Below are positions 1-6,408 of a DNA stretch of 12,801 bases, piece after piece (the stretch's first letter is position 1; each line of letters begins with the position of its first letter). The DNA is from Roseovarius sp. UBA6217. GTDB taxonomy: Bacteria; Pseudomonadota; Alphaproteobacteria; Rhodobacterales; Rhodobacteraceae. The position numbers were made by a program, and so were the translations under genes. Below the pieces are notes generated by a model. That model was not told the DNA's origin. It did no database searches and saw nothing but the letters and a program-made list of their open reading frames with translations. Where the stretch lies: the NCBI GenBank assembly GCA_002421985.1, contig DISF01000025.1:165-12965 (forward strand), read 5' to 3'.

Positions 1-472
1 CCACCGCGACGCGCTGTTTCTGGCCACCCGACAGGTTTGCGGGCAGATAGTCGACCCGGTCGGACAGGCCCACAAGGTCCAGCGCGCGCGCCGCCGCTTG
101 CCCCGCCAGGTCATCGGGCACACCGCCGCGCACCTGCACACCCATGACCACATTTTGCCGCGCGGTCAGGCTTTCGTGAAGGTTATGGGCCTGAAAAATG
201 AATCCAAGTTGCTGACGCAGGCGCGTCAGGTCCTCGGCACTTGCACCATGCAATTCGTGGCTCAAGAGCCTGACCGACCCTTCCTGCACCGCGCGCAGAC
301 AGCCGATTAGGGTCAAAAGCGTGGTCTTGCCCGACCCCGATGGTCCCATCAGCACGGTGAAACTGCCCCGCGGCAACGCAAGATCGATGTCGAACATCGC
401 CTGTTTGCGCGCGTCATTCGTGCCAAACCAGTGGTTCAGGCCGCGAACATCGACAATCGGTTCGTTCGTCAT
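1..472 (-). CDS. devA: DevA-type ABC exporter ATP-binding subunit (3' end outside window)
   Basis: ATPase of a MacB/DevA-class exporter that would sit on the cytoplasmic face and power the permease encoded just upstream. The first 157 codons are present. They show a Walker A motif at residues 43-51 (GPSGSGKTT), the Q-loop glutamine at Q94 in FIFQ, and the ABC signature LSGGQ at 147-151. Walker B and the H-loop lie beyond the window edge. The start at 472 is preceded by a GAGGGG ribosome binding site, and the gap to the permease stop codon is only 10 bases, so the two are co-transcribed. The symbol rests on the DevB-DevC-DevA gene order and the permease type. Known DevBCA systems export lipids or glycolipids through TolC-type pores; the substrate here is unknown. 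A LolD or MacB-like ATPase would look similar from this fragment alone. Confidence 0.88.
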   Translation of the reverse strand, partial: MTNEPIVDVRGLNHWFGTNDARKQAMFDIDLALPRGSFTVLMGPSGSGKTTLLTLIGCLRAVQEGSVRLLSHELHGASAEDLTRLRQQLGFIFQAHNLHESLTARQNVVMGVQVRGGVPDDLAGQAAARALDLVGLSDRVDYLPANLSGGQKQRVAV

Positions 473-482
473 GCTCAGCCCC

Positions 483-1655
483 TCAGAACAGATCGGCAGG
501 ATCGGCCGCCGCCAGCCGTCGCGTCGCAATGACGCCCGACAGGGCCGAGAAGACCACCGTGCCGAGGAACACCGTGACGGCCATGCCCGGCGTCATCCCA
601 AGCGGCAGGGTCGTGACCGCGCCCATCAGCGTCAGGATGGCAGTGCCGATCAGCACGCCCGGCACAAAGCCGAAAAGGCCCAGAACCAGCGCCTCTTCCA
701 GCACGATGCCGAAGAAAAACCGCGGGCCATAGCCCATCGCCTTGAAGGTCGCGTATTCCCGCAGATGGTCGGCCACGTCCGCCGACAGCACCTGATAAAC
801 GATGACAAGGCCCACCAGCACGCCGATCAGCACGCCAAAGCCGAAGATCACGCCGGTCGGGCGCTGCGTCTGCTGATAGCGCAGATCCTCTTGCGCGGCA
901 TCCTCGTAGCTGCGGATACGCAGGGACTGATCCGAAATCAGGTCCCGCAGGCGCGCCACGGTGGCCGTCACATCCGCGCCGGGGCGAAGGCGCAGCAAGA
1001 TGTGGTCAGGCGCGGTGGACGAGCGCGACGCGAACAGCGACAGGAACGTCTGGTCGGATGTCAGCATGAACCCGTCCCCGCCAAATCCGCCGCCGCCCGC
1101 GAAGGTCGCCATTGCCGTCAGCGTGCGGCTCTGCGCCTCGAAGCGCAGCGGGGTTTGCGGGCGGATGGCCGCGGCCTGATCAGGCGGCAAGCCGCGGGCC
1201 AGCCGGTCCAGAATGACCGCACTTGGCACCTGCAAAAGGTCCAGATCATCGGACAGGCCGGGTGCGACGAACCCGGGGCGGGCCGGATCGATGCCGAAAG
1301 TGGTAAAGGAGATGCTGGTGCCACCCCGGTCCCAGGGCACATTGCCGACAAACAGGCCCATGCCATCGGCGACATCCGGATCGGCAAGCGCCTGAAGCAG
1401 CCATTGGCGGGCGACATTGCCGCCCTCGCTCAGCGCGTTGGCGTCGGCTGCCGAAATCATGATGTCAGCCTGAAAAAACCCGTAGGGTTTCAGCGTCGCG
1501 GTCGCCATCGAGTTCATCAGGCCAAGCTGCACGAAGACCAGCACATTGGCGAAGGCCACGCCGGCAAGGGCGGCGGCAAAGCGCCCGCGCTTGTGGGTCA
1601 ATTGCAGCCAGCCAATGGGCAGCCGTCCGAACAGGCGTTGCAACAGGCGGGTCAC
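483..1655 (-). CDS. devC: DevC-type ABC exporter permease (FtsX domain)
   Basis: Inner-membrane permease of a tripartite exporter. The 390-residue length matches the DevC family. It has one N-terminal membrane helix at about residues 26-48, a periplasmic domain of about 200 residues, then three hydrophobic segments in the last 125 residues with the FtsX-like signature around REYATFKAMGYGPRFF. The C-terminus ends in the TRRLAAADPADLF stretch typical of this permease class. The start overlaps the end of the membrane fusion gene by four bases (ATGA), indicating translational coupling. Gene order (fusion protein, permease, ATPase) is that of devBCA. Family membership is clear; the exported substrate cannot be read from sequence. 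The cyanobacterial members export heterocyst glycolipids, which has no bearing on an alphaproteobacterium, so some other envelope lipid, peptide or stress metabolite is likelier. Confidence 0.88.
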   Translation of the reverse strand: MTRLLQRLFGRLPIGWLQLTHKRGRFAAALAGVAFANVLVFVQLGLMNSMATATLKPYGFFQADIMISAADANALSEGGNVARQWLLQALADPDVADGMGLFVGNVPWDRGGTSISFTTFGIDPARPGFVAPGLSDDLDLLQVPSAVILDRLARGLPPDQAAAIRPQTPLRFEAQSRTLTAMATFAGGGGFGGDGFMLTSDQTFLSLFASRSSTAPDHILLRLRPGADVTATVARLRDLISDQSLRIRSYEDAAQEDLRYQQTQRPTGVIFGFGVLIGVLVGLVIVYQVLSADVADHLREYATFKAMGYGPRFFFGIVLEEALVLGLFGFVPGVLIGTAILTLMGAVTTLPLGMTPGMAVTVFLGTVVFSALSGVIATRRLAAADPADLF

Positions 1656-2869
1656 GGGGCAGCCCGTTCGGATGCGCCCGTGTCGATGCGCGCAACGGCC
1701 TCGAGGTTGGTGTAGCGGGCCGCGACGGTCGATGATGCGGCGTCAAGCGCCACCAGCACCCGGATCACGCGCGCATCCGAATTAGCCGCCGCATCATCCG
1801 AGATCAATCCCTGCCGCCCCACCGTCAGCCCGATGCTGTCGACCGTGCCGCGCAAGGCCCGGCCAAGCGCGTCGGCCACGATCTCGACCGGCTGGCCGGG
1901 GGCGATGGCCGCGATGCGGTCTTGCCAGACCTCGACCTCGGCCATCATCTGGCCGGTGTCGCCCATCTCCATGATCCCTTCGCCCGGCGGGCGCTGGCCA
2001 GGGGTTGCGTGGATGTTCAGGATCGTGCCTGCGATCGGCGCGCGCACCTCGGCGCGGCCCTGATCCATCCGCGCGCGGGCCAGCTCTGCCTCGGCGGCGG
2101 CGACGTTGCGGGCCGCCACGACGACGTCGGGCTGATCGTCGATGGCAAGCGAGGCAAAGCGCGCCAGCGTCGCCTCGGCGCGTGCGACGGCTTGGGCGGC
2201 CTCGGTCGCGCGCGATTGCGCCGCATCGAGTGTTGCCGTGGTGGAGACGCCGCGCTCGGTCAGCGCTGCGGTCCGCTCGAGACTTGCTGCAGCTTCCGCC
2301 GCACTGGCGCGGGCCTGATCGAGACTGGCCTGCGCCTCGGCACGGCTCGCCTCGATGGCGCTGCGCGTCTGCATCAGCGTCGCCTGACGCACGGCGAGGT
2401 TTGCCTCGGCCTGCAACACCGCGCCTTCCAAGGCCTGTGCATTGTCGAGCCGGGCCAGTACATCCCCGCGCGCGACCCTGTCGCCGATGGCGACAAGGAT
2501 TTCGGCCACCCGCGCATCGCCCGCGCCATAGGGGGCCGCGACCACGGCAACATCCCCGCGGGGCATGATGCGTGCCAGCCCCACCACGTCGGACGGCAAC
2601 AGCGTCTCGGCCATCTGCGGCGGCATCTCGATCTCGGGCGGCAGCGCAATCGGGCTCTCGGCGCCACCGCCCGGTTGAAGGCCGGTCAACGCATAGAACC
2701 CCTGCAACGCCGGCGGCTGGAAATACATGCCGATGACCCCGCCCGAGAACATCAGGACCGGGATCAGGAGGACCAGCAGGAACCGTTTGCGAAACAGGCG
2801 ACGGCGCGGCGGCGATGCCTCTGGGCGGTGCAGGTCGAGGGGCAGGGTTGTATCGTCGGTCTGGGTCAT
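1652..2869 (-). CDS. devB: DevB/HlyD-type membrane fusion (periplasmic adaptor) protein
   Basis: Periplasmic adaptor that links the permease to an outer-membrane TolC-type channel. The 405-residue protein has a basic N-terminus (RRRLFRKR), a single membrane anchor at about residues 30-50, a split lipoyl-type domain, and a long Ala/Glu/Arg-rich helical hairpin in the middle (roughly residues 145-255) of coiled-coil character. It then has the RAPIAGTILNIHATPGQ return strand characteristic of HlyD adaptors and a beta-barrel domain. The start at 2869 was chosen over an in-frame ATG at 2944 because AGGAAG stands six bases upstream and the extra 25 residues look like translated leader. No outer-membrane channel gene is in the window, so a housekeeping TolC is presumably used. 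The stop overlaps the permease start by four bases. Confidence 0.87.
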   Translation of the reverse strand: MTQTDDTTLPLDLHRPEASPPRRRLFRKRFLLVLLIPVLMFSGGVIGMYFQPPALQGFYALTGLQPGGGAESPIALPPEIEMPPQMAETLLPSDVVGLARIMPRGDVAVVAAPYGAGDARVAEILVAIGDRVARGDVLARLDNAQALEGAVLQAEANLAVRQATLMQTRSAIEASRAEAQASLDQARASAAEAAASLERTAALTERGVSTTATLDAAQSRATEAAQAVARAEATLARFASLAIDDQPDVVVAARNVAAAEAELARARMDQGRAEVRAPIAGTILNIHATPGQRPPGEGIMEMGDTGQMMAEVEVWQDRIAAIAPGQPVEIVADALGRALRGTVDSIGLTVGRQGLISDDAAANSDARVIRVLVALDAASSTVAARYTNLEAVARIDTGASERAAP

Positions 2870-2895
2870 GCCCGTCTTCCTGGATTGTGGGTCAT

Positions 2896-2919
2896 GGGCG
2901 CGCACCACGGGGCGCGCCC
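2896..2919. other. GC-rich inverted repeat between cytochrome b561 and the exporter genes
   Basis: A perfect 8-bp stem GGGCGCGC/GCGCGCCC encloses an 8-base loop in the 75-base gap between the b561 stop and the adaptor start. On the minus strand, the direction of transcription, no T-run follows, so it is a poor intrinsic terminator there; on the plus strand it is followed by TTT. It could instead stabilise or separate the messages of the two halves of this gene string. Function is inferred only from position and pairing. Confidence 0.4.
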
Positions 2920-2944
2920 TTTCCGGTTGTGCCGTTGTCGGCAC

Positions 2945-3436
2945 TCAGGCACCGGGGCGAATCATTCGCTGCATCACGTTGTTCTTCAGCACGATCTTGT
3001 GGAACGGAACAGCCAGAACATGCAGCGCAATCATCGCCAGAAGCACGATCTTGAGCACGTTGTGGGCCTGCGCGGCGGCCGCGATGTCACCGAACCACAT
3101 CATTCCGCCCGTCACCGACATGGCGACCAAAACCGCATAGAAGCCCCAATGCGCAATATGGCTCAAGGTCTTGAGGGGAGCCGGTTCATTCTCCGGCGCG
3201 GATGGCACGCCACGGGTCAACCGCAGAACAAGACGCCAGAGCACGAAGGCCAGGATCAGCAGGCCGCCCGCGACATGCGCGAAGACAAGCGGAGAAAAGA
3301 TCGTTCCTTGCCCCTGGGTGTAGGCCTCCCATGTCGACGCGATGCTGTCCTTGAAGATGTATTGTCCAGCCACAAGCACGGCCACAATCCAATGCAGGCC
3401 GATTTGAGTGGCGGAATATCCGGATGTCTGTTTCAT
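2945..3436 (-). CDS. Cytochrome b561 family membrane protein
   Basis: Small di-haem b-type cytochrome of the bacterial b561 family, which passes electrons between quinones and periplasmic acceptors. The 163-residue product has four hydrophobic helices, at about residues 12-28, 49-72, 93-114 and 127-146. Candidate haem-ligand histidines are H15 (GLHW), H54 (FAHV), H139 (ALHV) and H146, with H93/H96 also near the membrane; their arrangement fits the b561 family pattern. The start at 3436 is supported by GAGGGA six bases upstream. A longer frame open to 3535 runs through a hairpin and the end of the EF-hand gene and is not credible. It lies between the EF-hand ORF and the devBCA genes on the same strand. 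A Ni,Fe-hydrogenase b-type subunit is a distant alternative but would normally be larger. Confidence 0.87.
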   Translation of the reverse strand: MKQTSGYSATQIGLHWIVAVLVAGQYIFKDSIASTWEAYTQGQGTIFSPLVFAHVAGGLLILAFVLWRLVLRLTRGVPSAPENEPAPLKTLSHIAHWGFYAVLVAMSVTGGMMWFGDIAAAAQAHNVLKIVLLAMIALHVLAVPFHKIVLKNNVMQRMIRPGA

Positions 3437-3458
3437 GATTTGTCCCTCGAACAGTGAA

Positions 3459-3496
3459 GGGGCCGGGTGCGGCATGCCGCACTCGGCCCCTTTTTT
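3459..3496. terminator. Strong hairpin with T6 tract on the plus strand, between EF-hand ORF and cytochrome b561
   Basis: GGGGCCG, a G-T pair, GTGCGGC, a two-base loop and the complementary arm form a 15-bp stem with one wobble (3459..3490), followed by TTTTTT at 3491..3496. The T tract makes it a textbook intrinsic terminator for plus-strand transcription, although the flanking genes are on the minus strand. Read on the minus strand it is an A6-preceded hairpin followed by TTCACT, so it may terminate partially between the EF-hand and b561 genes and would also block antisense transcription. Confidence 0.6.
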
Positions 3497-3503
3497 CCAA
3501 GCC

Positions 3504-3827
3504 TTATTCGGCCTCTGTGGCTGCGTCATTGACATGCATCAGACGCATGCGGGCCATCATCTGGGCGGGGAACGCCATTTCCTCGGCGCTGATTTCGCCA
3601 TCCTGATCGGCGTCCAGCATGGCGAAGGGCCGCTCGGCCATGCTACGGGTCACCTGCGCAAAGAGAGTCGAGAATTCATCCGGGGAAAGCGCGCCGTTTC
3701 CGTCGGCATCATGCTCGCCCAACAGCGAAGCGAGGCCCGCCTCAAGCTCGGTCGTGGAGACCGTTCCGTCCGCATCCGCATCGAATGACCGGTAGACCGG
3801 GTTTTCGGACAGATTGCCCATACCCAT
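3504..3827 (-). CDS. EF-hand calcium-binding protein, probably the detached C-terminal part of a secreted protein
   Basis: The 107-residue product contains three EF-hand loops with good calcium ligand sets: D16-D18-D20-G21...E27, D40-D42-N44-G45...E51 and D72-D74-D76-G77...E83. As annotated it has no signal peptide. The frame is the same as that of the secreted ORF 3843..4028 directly upstream, with only one TGA and five sense codons between them. Related secreted EF-hand proteins normally carry signal peptide and loops in a single chain. Either a nonsense change has split the gene, or this part is separately translated from ATG 3827 (or 3821) using the GAGGGGGG run 9-16 bases upstream as ribosome binding site. 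In the second case the product would stay in the cytoplasm. Confidence 0.72.
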   Translation of the reverse strand: MGMGNLSENPVYRSFDADADGTVSTTELEAGLASLLGEHDADGNGALSPDEFSTLFAQVTRSMAERPFAMLDADQDGEISAEEMAFPAQMMARMRLMHVNDAATEAE

Positions 3828-3842
3828 GGCACCATGCCCCCC

Positions 3843-4028
3843 TCATTGCATCATCATGCCGGGCCCACCATGGCCCTGCATGAAGCCGCCGTCCTGGCCA
3901 TGCATCCTCTGCATCATGTGACCGGGACCCCAGCCATCCGGCCCGGCGGCAATAGCGGGGATGGCGATCGCGCCGATCACGGCGGCGGTGGCTGCGGCAC
4001 CCAGGGTCAGGATTGTCTTGCGTTTCAT
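3843..4028 (-). CDS. Short secreted Met/His/Gly-rich protein, likely N-terminal part of the EF-hand protein
   Basis: The 61-codon ORF begins with a convincing Sec signal peptide (MKRK, then a hydrophobic Ala/Ile stretch to about residue 27, with a cleavage site near AIAA/GPDG). It continues as a Gly/His/Met-rich segment with the repeated MMQ and GHGGPGMMMQ style. The start has a GAGGTGA ribosome binding site seven bases upstream. It ends at a TGA (3843..3845) and the same frame continues without further stops into the three EF-hand loops. The Met/His-rich segment could bind copper or be a flexible linker. It faces the response regulator gene across a 172-base spacer, so it is the first gene of the minus-strand unit. 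Confidence 0.65.
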   Translation of the reverse strand: MKRKTILTLGAAATAAVIGAIAIPAIAAGPDGWGPGHMMQRMHGQDGGFMQGHGGPGMMMQ

Positions 4029-4035
4029 GTCGTCA

Positions 4036-4063
4036 CCTCATCGGGTTTCTCGTTTCGATGAGG
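4036..4063 (-). promoter_or_regulatory. Leader hairpin that would sequester the ribosome binding site of the secreted/EF-hand gene
   Basis: CCTCATCG (4036..4043) and CGATGAGG (4056..4063) are a perfect 8-bp inverted repeat around a 12-base A-rich loop. In the minus-strand transcript the 3' arm ends in GAGG, the Shine-Dalgarno sequence for ATG 4028 seven bases on. Folding would therefore hide the binding site. This suggests translational control (temperature, an antisense RNA or a protein), but pairing is the only evidence. Confidence 0.5.
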
Positions 4064-4080
4064 CCAAGATGGCGGGTCTG

Positions 4081-4158
4081 TGTCGCAGCGCTGTGCCAGC
4101 GAGAGCGGATATTTGTATCACTCTGTCGCAGAACGAGGATTTGCGACAGAGTGTGACA
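4081..4158. promoter_or_regulatory. Operator array of TGTCGCA-like half-sites between divergent genes
   Basis: Three paired sites are visible: TGTCGCAgcgcTGTGCCA (4081..4098), TGTATCActcTGTCGCA (4114..4130) and the opposing TGCGACAgagTGTGACA (4142..4158). The inner parts make a perfect 12-bp inverted repeat, 4119..4130 with 4142..4153, around an 11-base spacer. Half-sites repeat in tandem at 10 or 11 bases, the geometry OmpR-class regulators bind. The likely ligand is the response regulator encoded at 4201, controlling itself and the divergent EF-hand unit. No clear -10/-35 pair could be assigned on either side. Confidence 0.6.
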
Positions 4159-4200
4159 CGCCTTCTTTCGCCTGATTGCGAATGCGGAGTATCAAGGGGT

Positions 4201-4926
4201 ATGTCAGACCATACACCCCATATCCTTGTCGTCGACGATCACCGCGAAATCCGCGATGCGGTGACGCGCTATCTGGAAAAGAATGGCCTGCGCGCGCAAT
4301 CGGCCAAAAGTGCGGCTGATATGGACACGGCGCTGCAAGGTGGGCGCTTCGATCTGATCATTCTTGATGTGATGATGCCCGGCGAGGATGGACTATCGGC
4401 GGCACGTCGTCTGGCGGCGGCAGGCGGGCCGCCGGTCTTGATGCTCAGCGCACTGGGCGAAGATACCGACAGGATCGTGGGGCTGGAGGTGGGTGCCGAT
4501 GATTATCTGGTCAAGCCGTTCAACCCGCGTGAATTGCTGGCGCGGGTCAAGGCGATCCTGCGCCGGTCAGAGCGGCCCGAAGCTCTGGCGGGCACGCTTG
4601 GCGGCCGCAAGCTTGCCTTTGCAGGATGGCTGCTGGACACCGACACGCGCGATCTGACCCATGAGGACGGGCGGGCAGTGGCGCTGACCACGGCGGAATT
4701 CAAGCTGCTGACGGCCTTCCTTGAGCGGCCGCGTTTCGTGCTGTCGCGCGATCAGCTGCTCGACATCACCAGCGGGCGGGCGGCGGATGTGTTTGACCGC
4801 ACCATCGACAATCAGGTCAGCCGCTTGCGCCGCAAGATCGAGGAAGATCCGGCGCATCCCCGGCTGATCGCTACGATACGTGCAGGCGGTTACAGCCTTG
4901 CTGCCGACGTGCGCGAGGTGGGCTGA
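4201..4926 (+). CDS. OmpR-family two-component response regulator
   Basis: DNA-binding response regulator of 241 residues. The receiver domain (about 5-118) has the acidic pair D12/D13, the phosphoacceptor D56 (in LILDVMMPGEDG context) and the conserved lysine K105 (YLVKPFNP). The C-terminal winged helix of OmpR/PhoB type (about 140-238) includes the TTAEFKLL strand and a recognition segment around RTIDNQVSRLRRKIE. The start at 4201 begins the receiver fold at the usual place; GGAG lies ten bases upstream. The frame is open further upstream, but that part crosses the operator region. The TGA stop overlaps the kinase ATG by one base, so the pair is translationally coupled. The probable target is the operator array immediately upstream. 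The specific stimulus is unknown; calcium or envelope stress is suggested only by the EF-hand and exporter neighbours. Confidence 0.93.
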   Translation: MSDHTPHILVVDDHREIRDAVTRYLEKNGLRAQSAKSAADMDTALQGGRFDLIILDVMMPGEDGLSAARRLAAAGGPPVLMLSALGEDTDRIVGLEVGADDYLVKPFNPRELLARVKAILRRSERPEALAGTLGGRKLAFAGWLLDTDTRDLTHEDGRAVALTTAEFKLLTAFLERPRFVLSRDQLLDITSGRAADVFDRTIDNQVSRLRRKIEEDPAHPRLIATIRAGGYSLAADVREVG

Positions 4927-6302
4927 TGCGTCTCATGCCGCGCAGCCTGCTCGGTCAACTGGCGCTTCTGGTGCTCACGGCCTTTCTTGCGGCACAGGTT
5001 ATCAGCGTCTGGCTGTTTGCCGACGAACGCGGCGCCGCGATCCGCGCGGCGCAGCGGTTCGAGACGATCGAGCGTGCCTCTGCGGTCGCCGGTGCCTTGG
5101 ATACCGCGCCGACGACAAGCCGCGACAGCATCCTCGCTGCGGTGAATTCCCGCCTTGTGCGCTTCAGCGTCGGGGATGCGCCCCTTGTCGCGGTCGGAGA
5201 CATGGATCTGACACCGTTTGAGGATGTCGACGATATTCGTGCAACAGAAATCACCATCTCGCCGCATGACGGACAGCCCGTAGAGCCGCCCCAAGCCTTC
5301 GCCTGGATGCATGACCGGATGCGTGCCGCAGGCGTCGCGCCGGTCGAGTTCCGGATATCGCTGCCGCTGGCGGATGGCGACTGGCTGAATGTCAGCGCAC
5401 GGTTCCAGAGGCCCGATCTTCAGGCACCGCCCGCCCTTCTCGGGGCCACACTCTTGTCGCTGGCGCTGCTGATGGCGGCGCTCTGGTATGGGCTGGGGCG
5501 GATCACGAGGCCGCTGCGGCAACTCGCCTCTGCAGCCGACGGGTTCGACATCGACGCTCCAGCGCCGGATATGCCACGGCAAGGCCCGCGCGAGGTGCGC
5601 GCGCTCTCCGACGCCTTGGGTCAGATGCATGCGCGGCTGACGGGAATGGTCGGCGAACGCACCCGGATGCTGGCCGCACTGGGCCATGACCTGCGCTCGC
5701 CGATCACGGCGCTGCGAATACGGGCCGAGATGGTGGAGGACGACGAAACCCGCGAGCGGATGGTGGCCACGCTGGCCGAGATGCAGGAGATGGTGGACTC
5801 TACCCTCGCCTATGCGCGCGGTGTGTCGACCGATCAGCCGATGGAACAGACCGATCTTGGCGCACTTGTGCGCGATCTTGCCGCGGAGTTGTCCGAAACG
5901 GGTCCGCAGATCAAGGTCACCCCGTCAGGACCAATCGATGCCGCGCTTCGCCTGGCCGCGATCCGACGTGCCCTGCGCAATCTGATGGAGAACGCACAAC
6001 GCTACGGTCATGCCGTGCACGTGTCGGTCCAGCGGATTGGCAATCGTGCCGAACTGGTGATCGAGGACAATGGCCCCGGCATTCCTGCCGGGGATCTCGA
6101 AAGGGTCTTCGACCCCTTCACCCGTCTGGAAACATCGCGCTCGCGCGACACGGGCGGGATCGGCCTCGGCCTGCCGATAGCACGCGCCATCCTGCGCGCG
6201 CATGGCGGTGATGTTATACTATCAAACCGCGCCGAAGGCGGGCTTCAGGCCACTGTCAGCCTGCCACTTGAGCAAGATCAGCGTCCGAACCTGCCCCGGT
6301 AA
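4926..6302 (+). CDS. Membrane sensor histidine kinase
   Basis: Partner kinase of the preceding regulator, 458 residues. Layout: membrane helix 1 at about residues 8-31; a periplasmic sensor region of about 130 residues (32-165) that I do not recognise; membrane helix 2 at about 168-191; HAMP linker to about 245; and a HisKA domain with phosphoacceptor H254 in GHDLRSPI. The ATPase domain has the N box (NLMENA, N356), G1 box (DNGPGI, D381), F box (FDPFTRL) and G2 box (GGIGLGLPIA). All catalytic motifs are intact. The class resembles EnvZ/RstB-type kinases. The 106-base interval to the convergent merR stop codon contains no gene; only an imperfect GATGC/GCATC hairpin was seen there and is too weak to call a terminator. 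Confidence 0.93.
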   Translation: MRLMPRSLLGQLALLVLTAFLAAQVISVWLFADERGAAIRAAQRFETIERASAVAGALDTAPTTSRDSILAAVNSRLVRFSVGDAPLVAVGDMDLTPFEDVDDIRATEITISPHDGQPVEPPQAFAWMHDRMRAAGVAPVEFRISLPLADGDWLNVSARFQRPDLQAPPALLGATLLSLALLMAALWYGLGRITRPLRQLASAADGFDIDAPAPDMPRQGPREVRALSDALGQMHARLTGMVGERTRMLAALGHDLRSPITALRIRAEMVEDDETRERMVATLAEMQEMVDSTLAYARGVSTDQPMEQTDLGALVRDLAAELSETGPQIKVTPSGPIDAALRLAAIRRALRNLMENAQRYGHAVHVSVQRIGNRAELVIEDNGPGIPAGDLERVFDPFTRLETSRSRDTGGIGLGLPIARAILRAHGGDVILSNRAEGGLQATVSLPLEQDQRPNLPR

Positions 6303-6408
6303 TCCTGGTTTGTACGCAGATCGAGTAAGCGACCAGCGCGGATGGTATGCACCCGCGCGTTCATCCCGTGTCGGACGATGCTGCGGTGTATCAACGCCGC
6401 CGGCATCC

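Noticed and set aside
321..3457. Long plus-strand open frames (464 and 511 codons) opposite the exporter and cytochrome genes
   Set aside because: They are rich in Arg, His, Gln and Gly, lack domain motifs, and lie antisense to genes with clear family motifs; such frames are expected in GC-rich codon-biased DNA.
3843..3845. The TGA as a selenocysteine codon
   Set aside because: No cysteine-type redox context surrounds it, the flanking residues are low-complexity Gly/His/Met, and no convincing selenocysteine insertion hairpin was seen immediately downstream.
6303..6408. GATGC/GCATC imperfect hairpin between the convergent kinase and merR genes
   Set aside because: The stem is interrupted, no T tract follows in either direction, and it overlaps no diagnostic feature.
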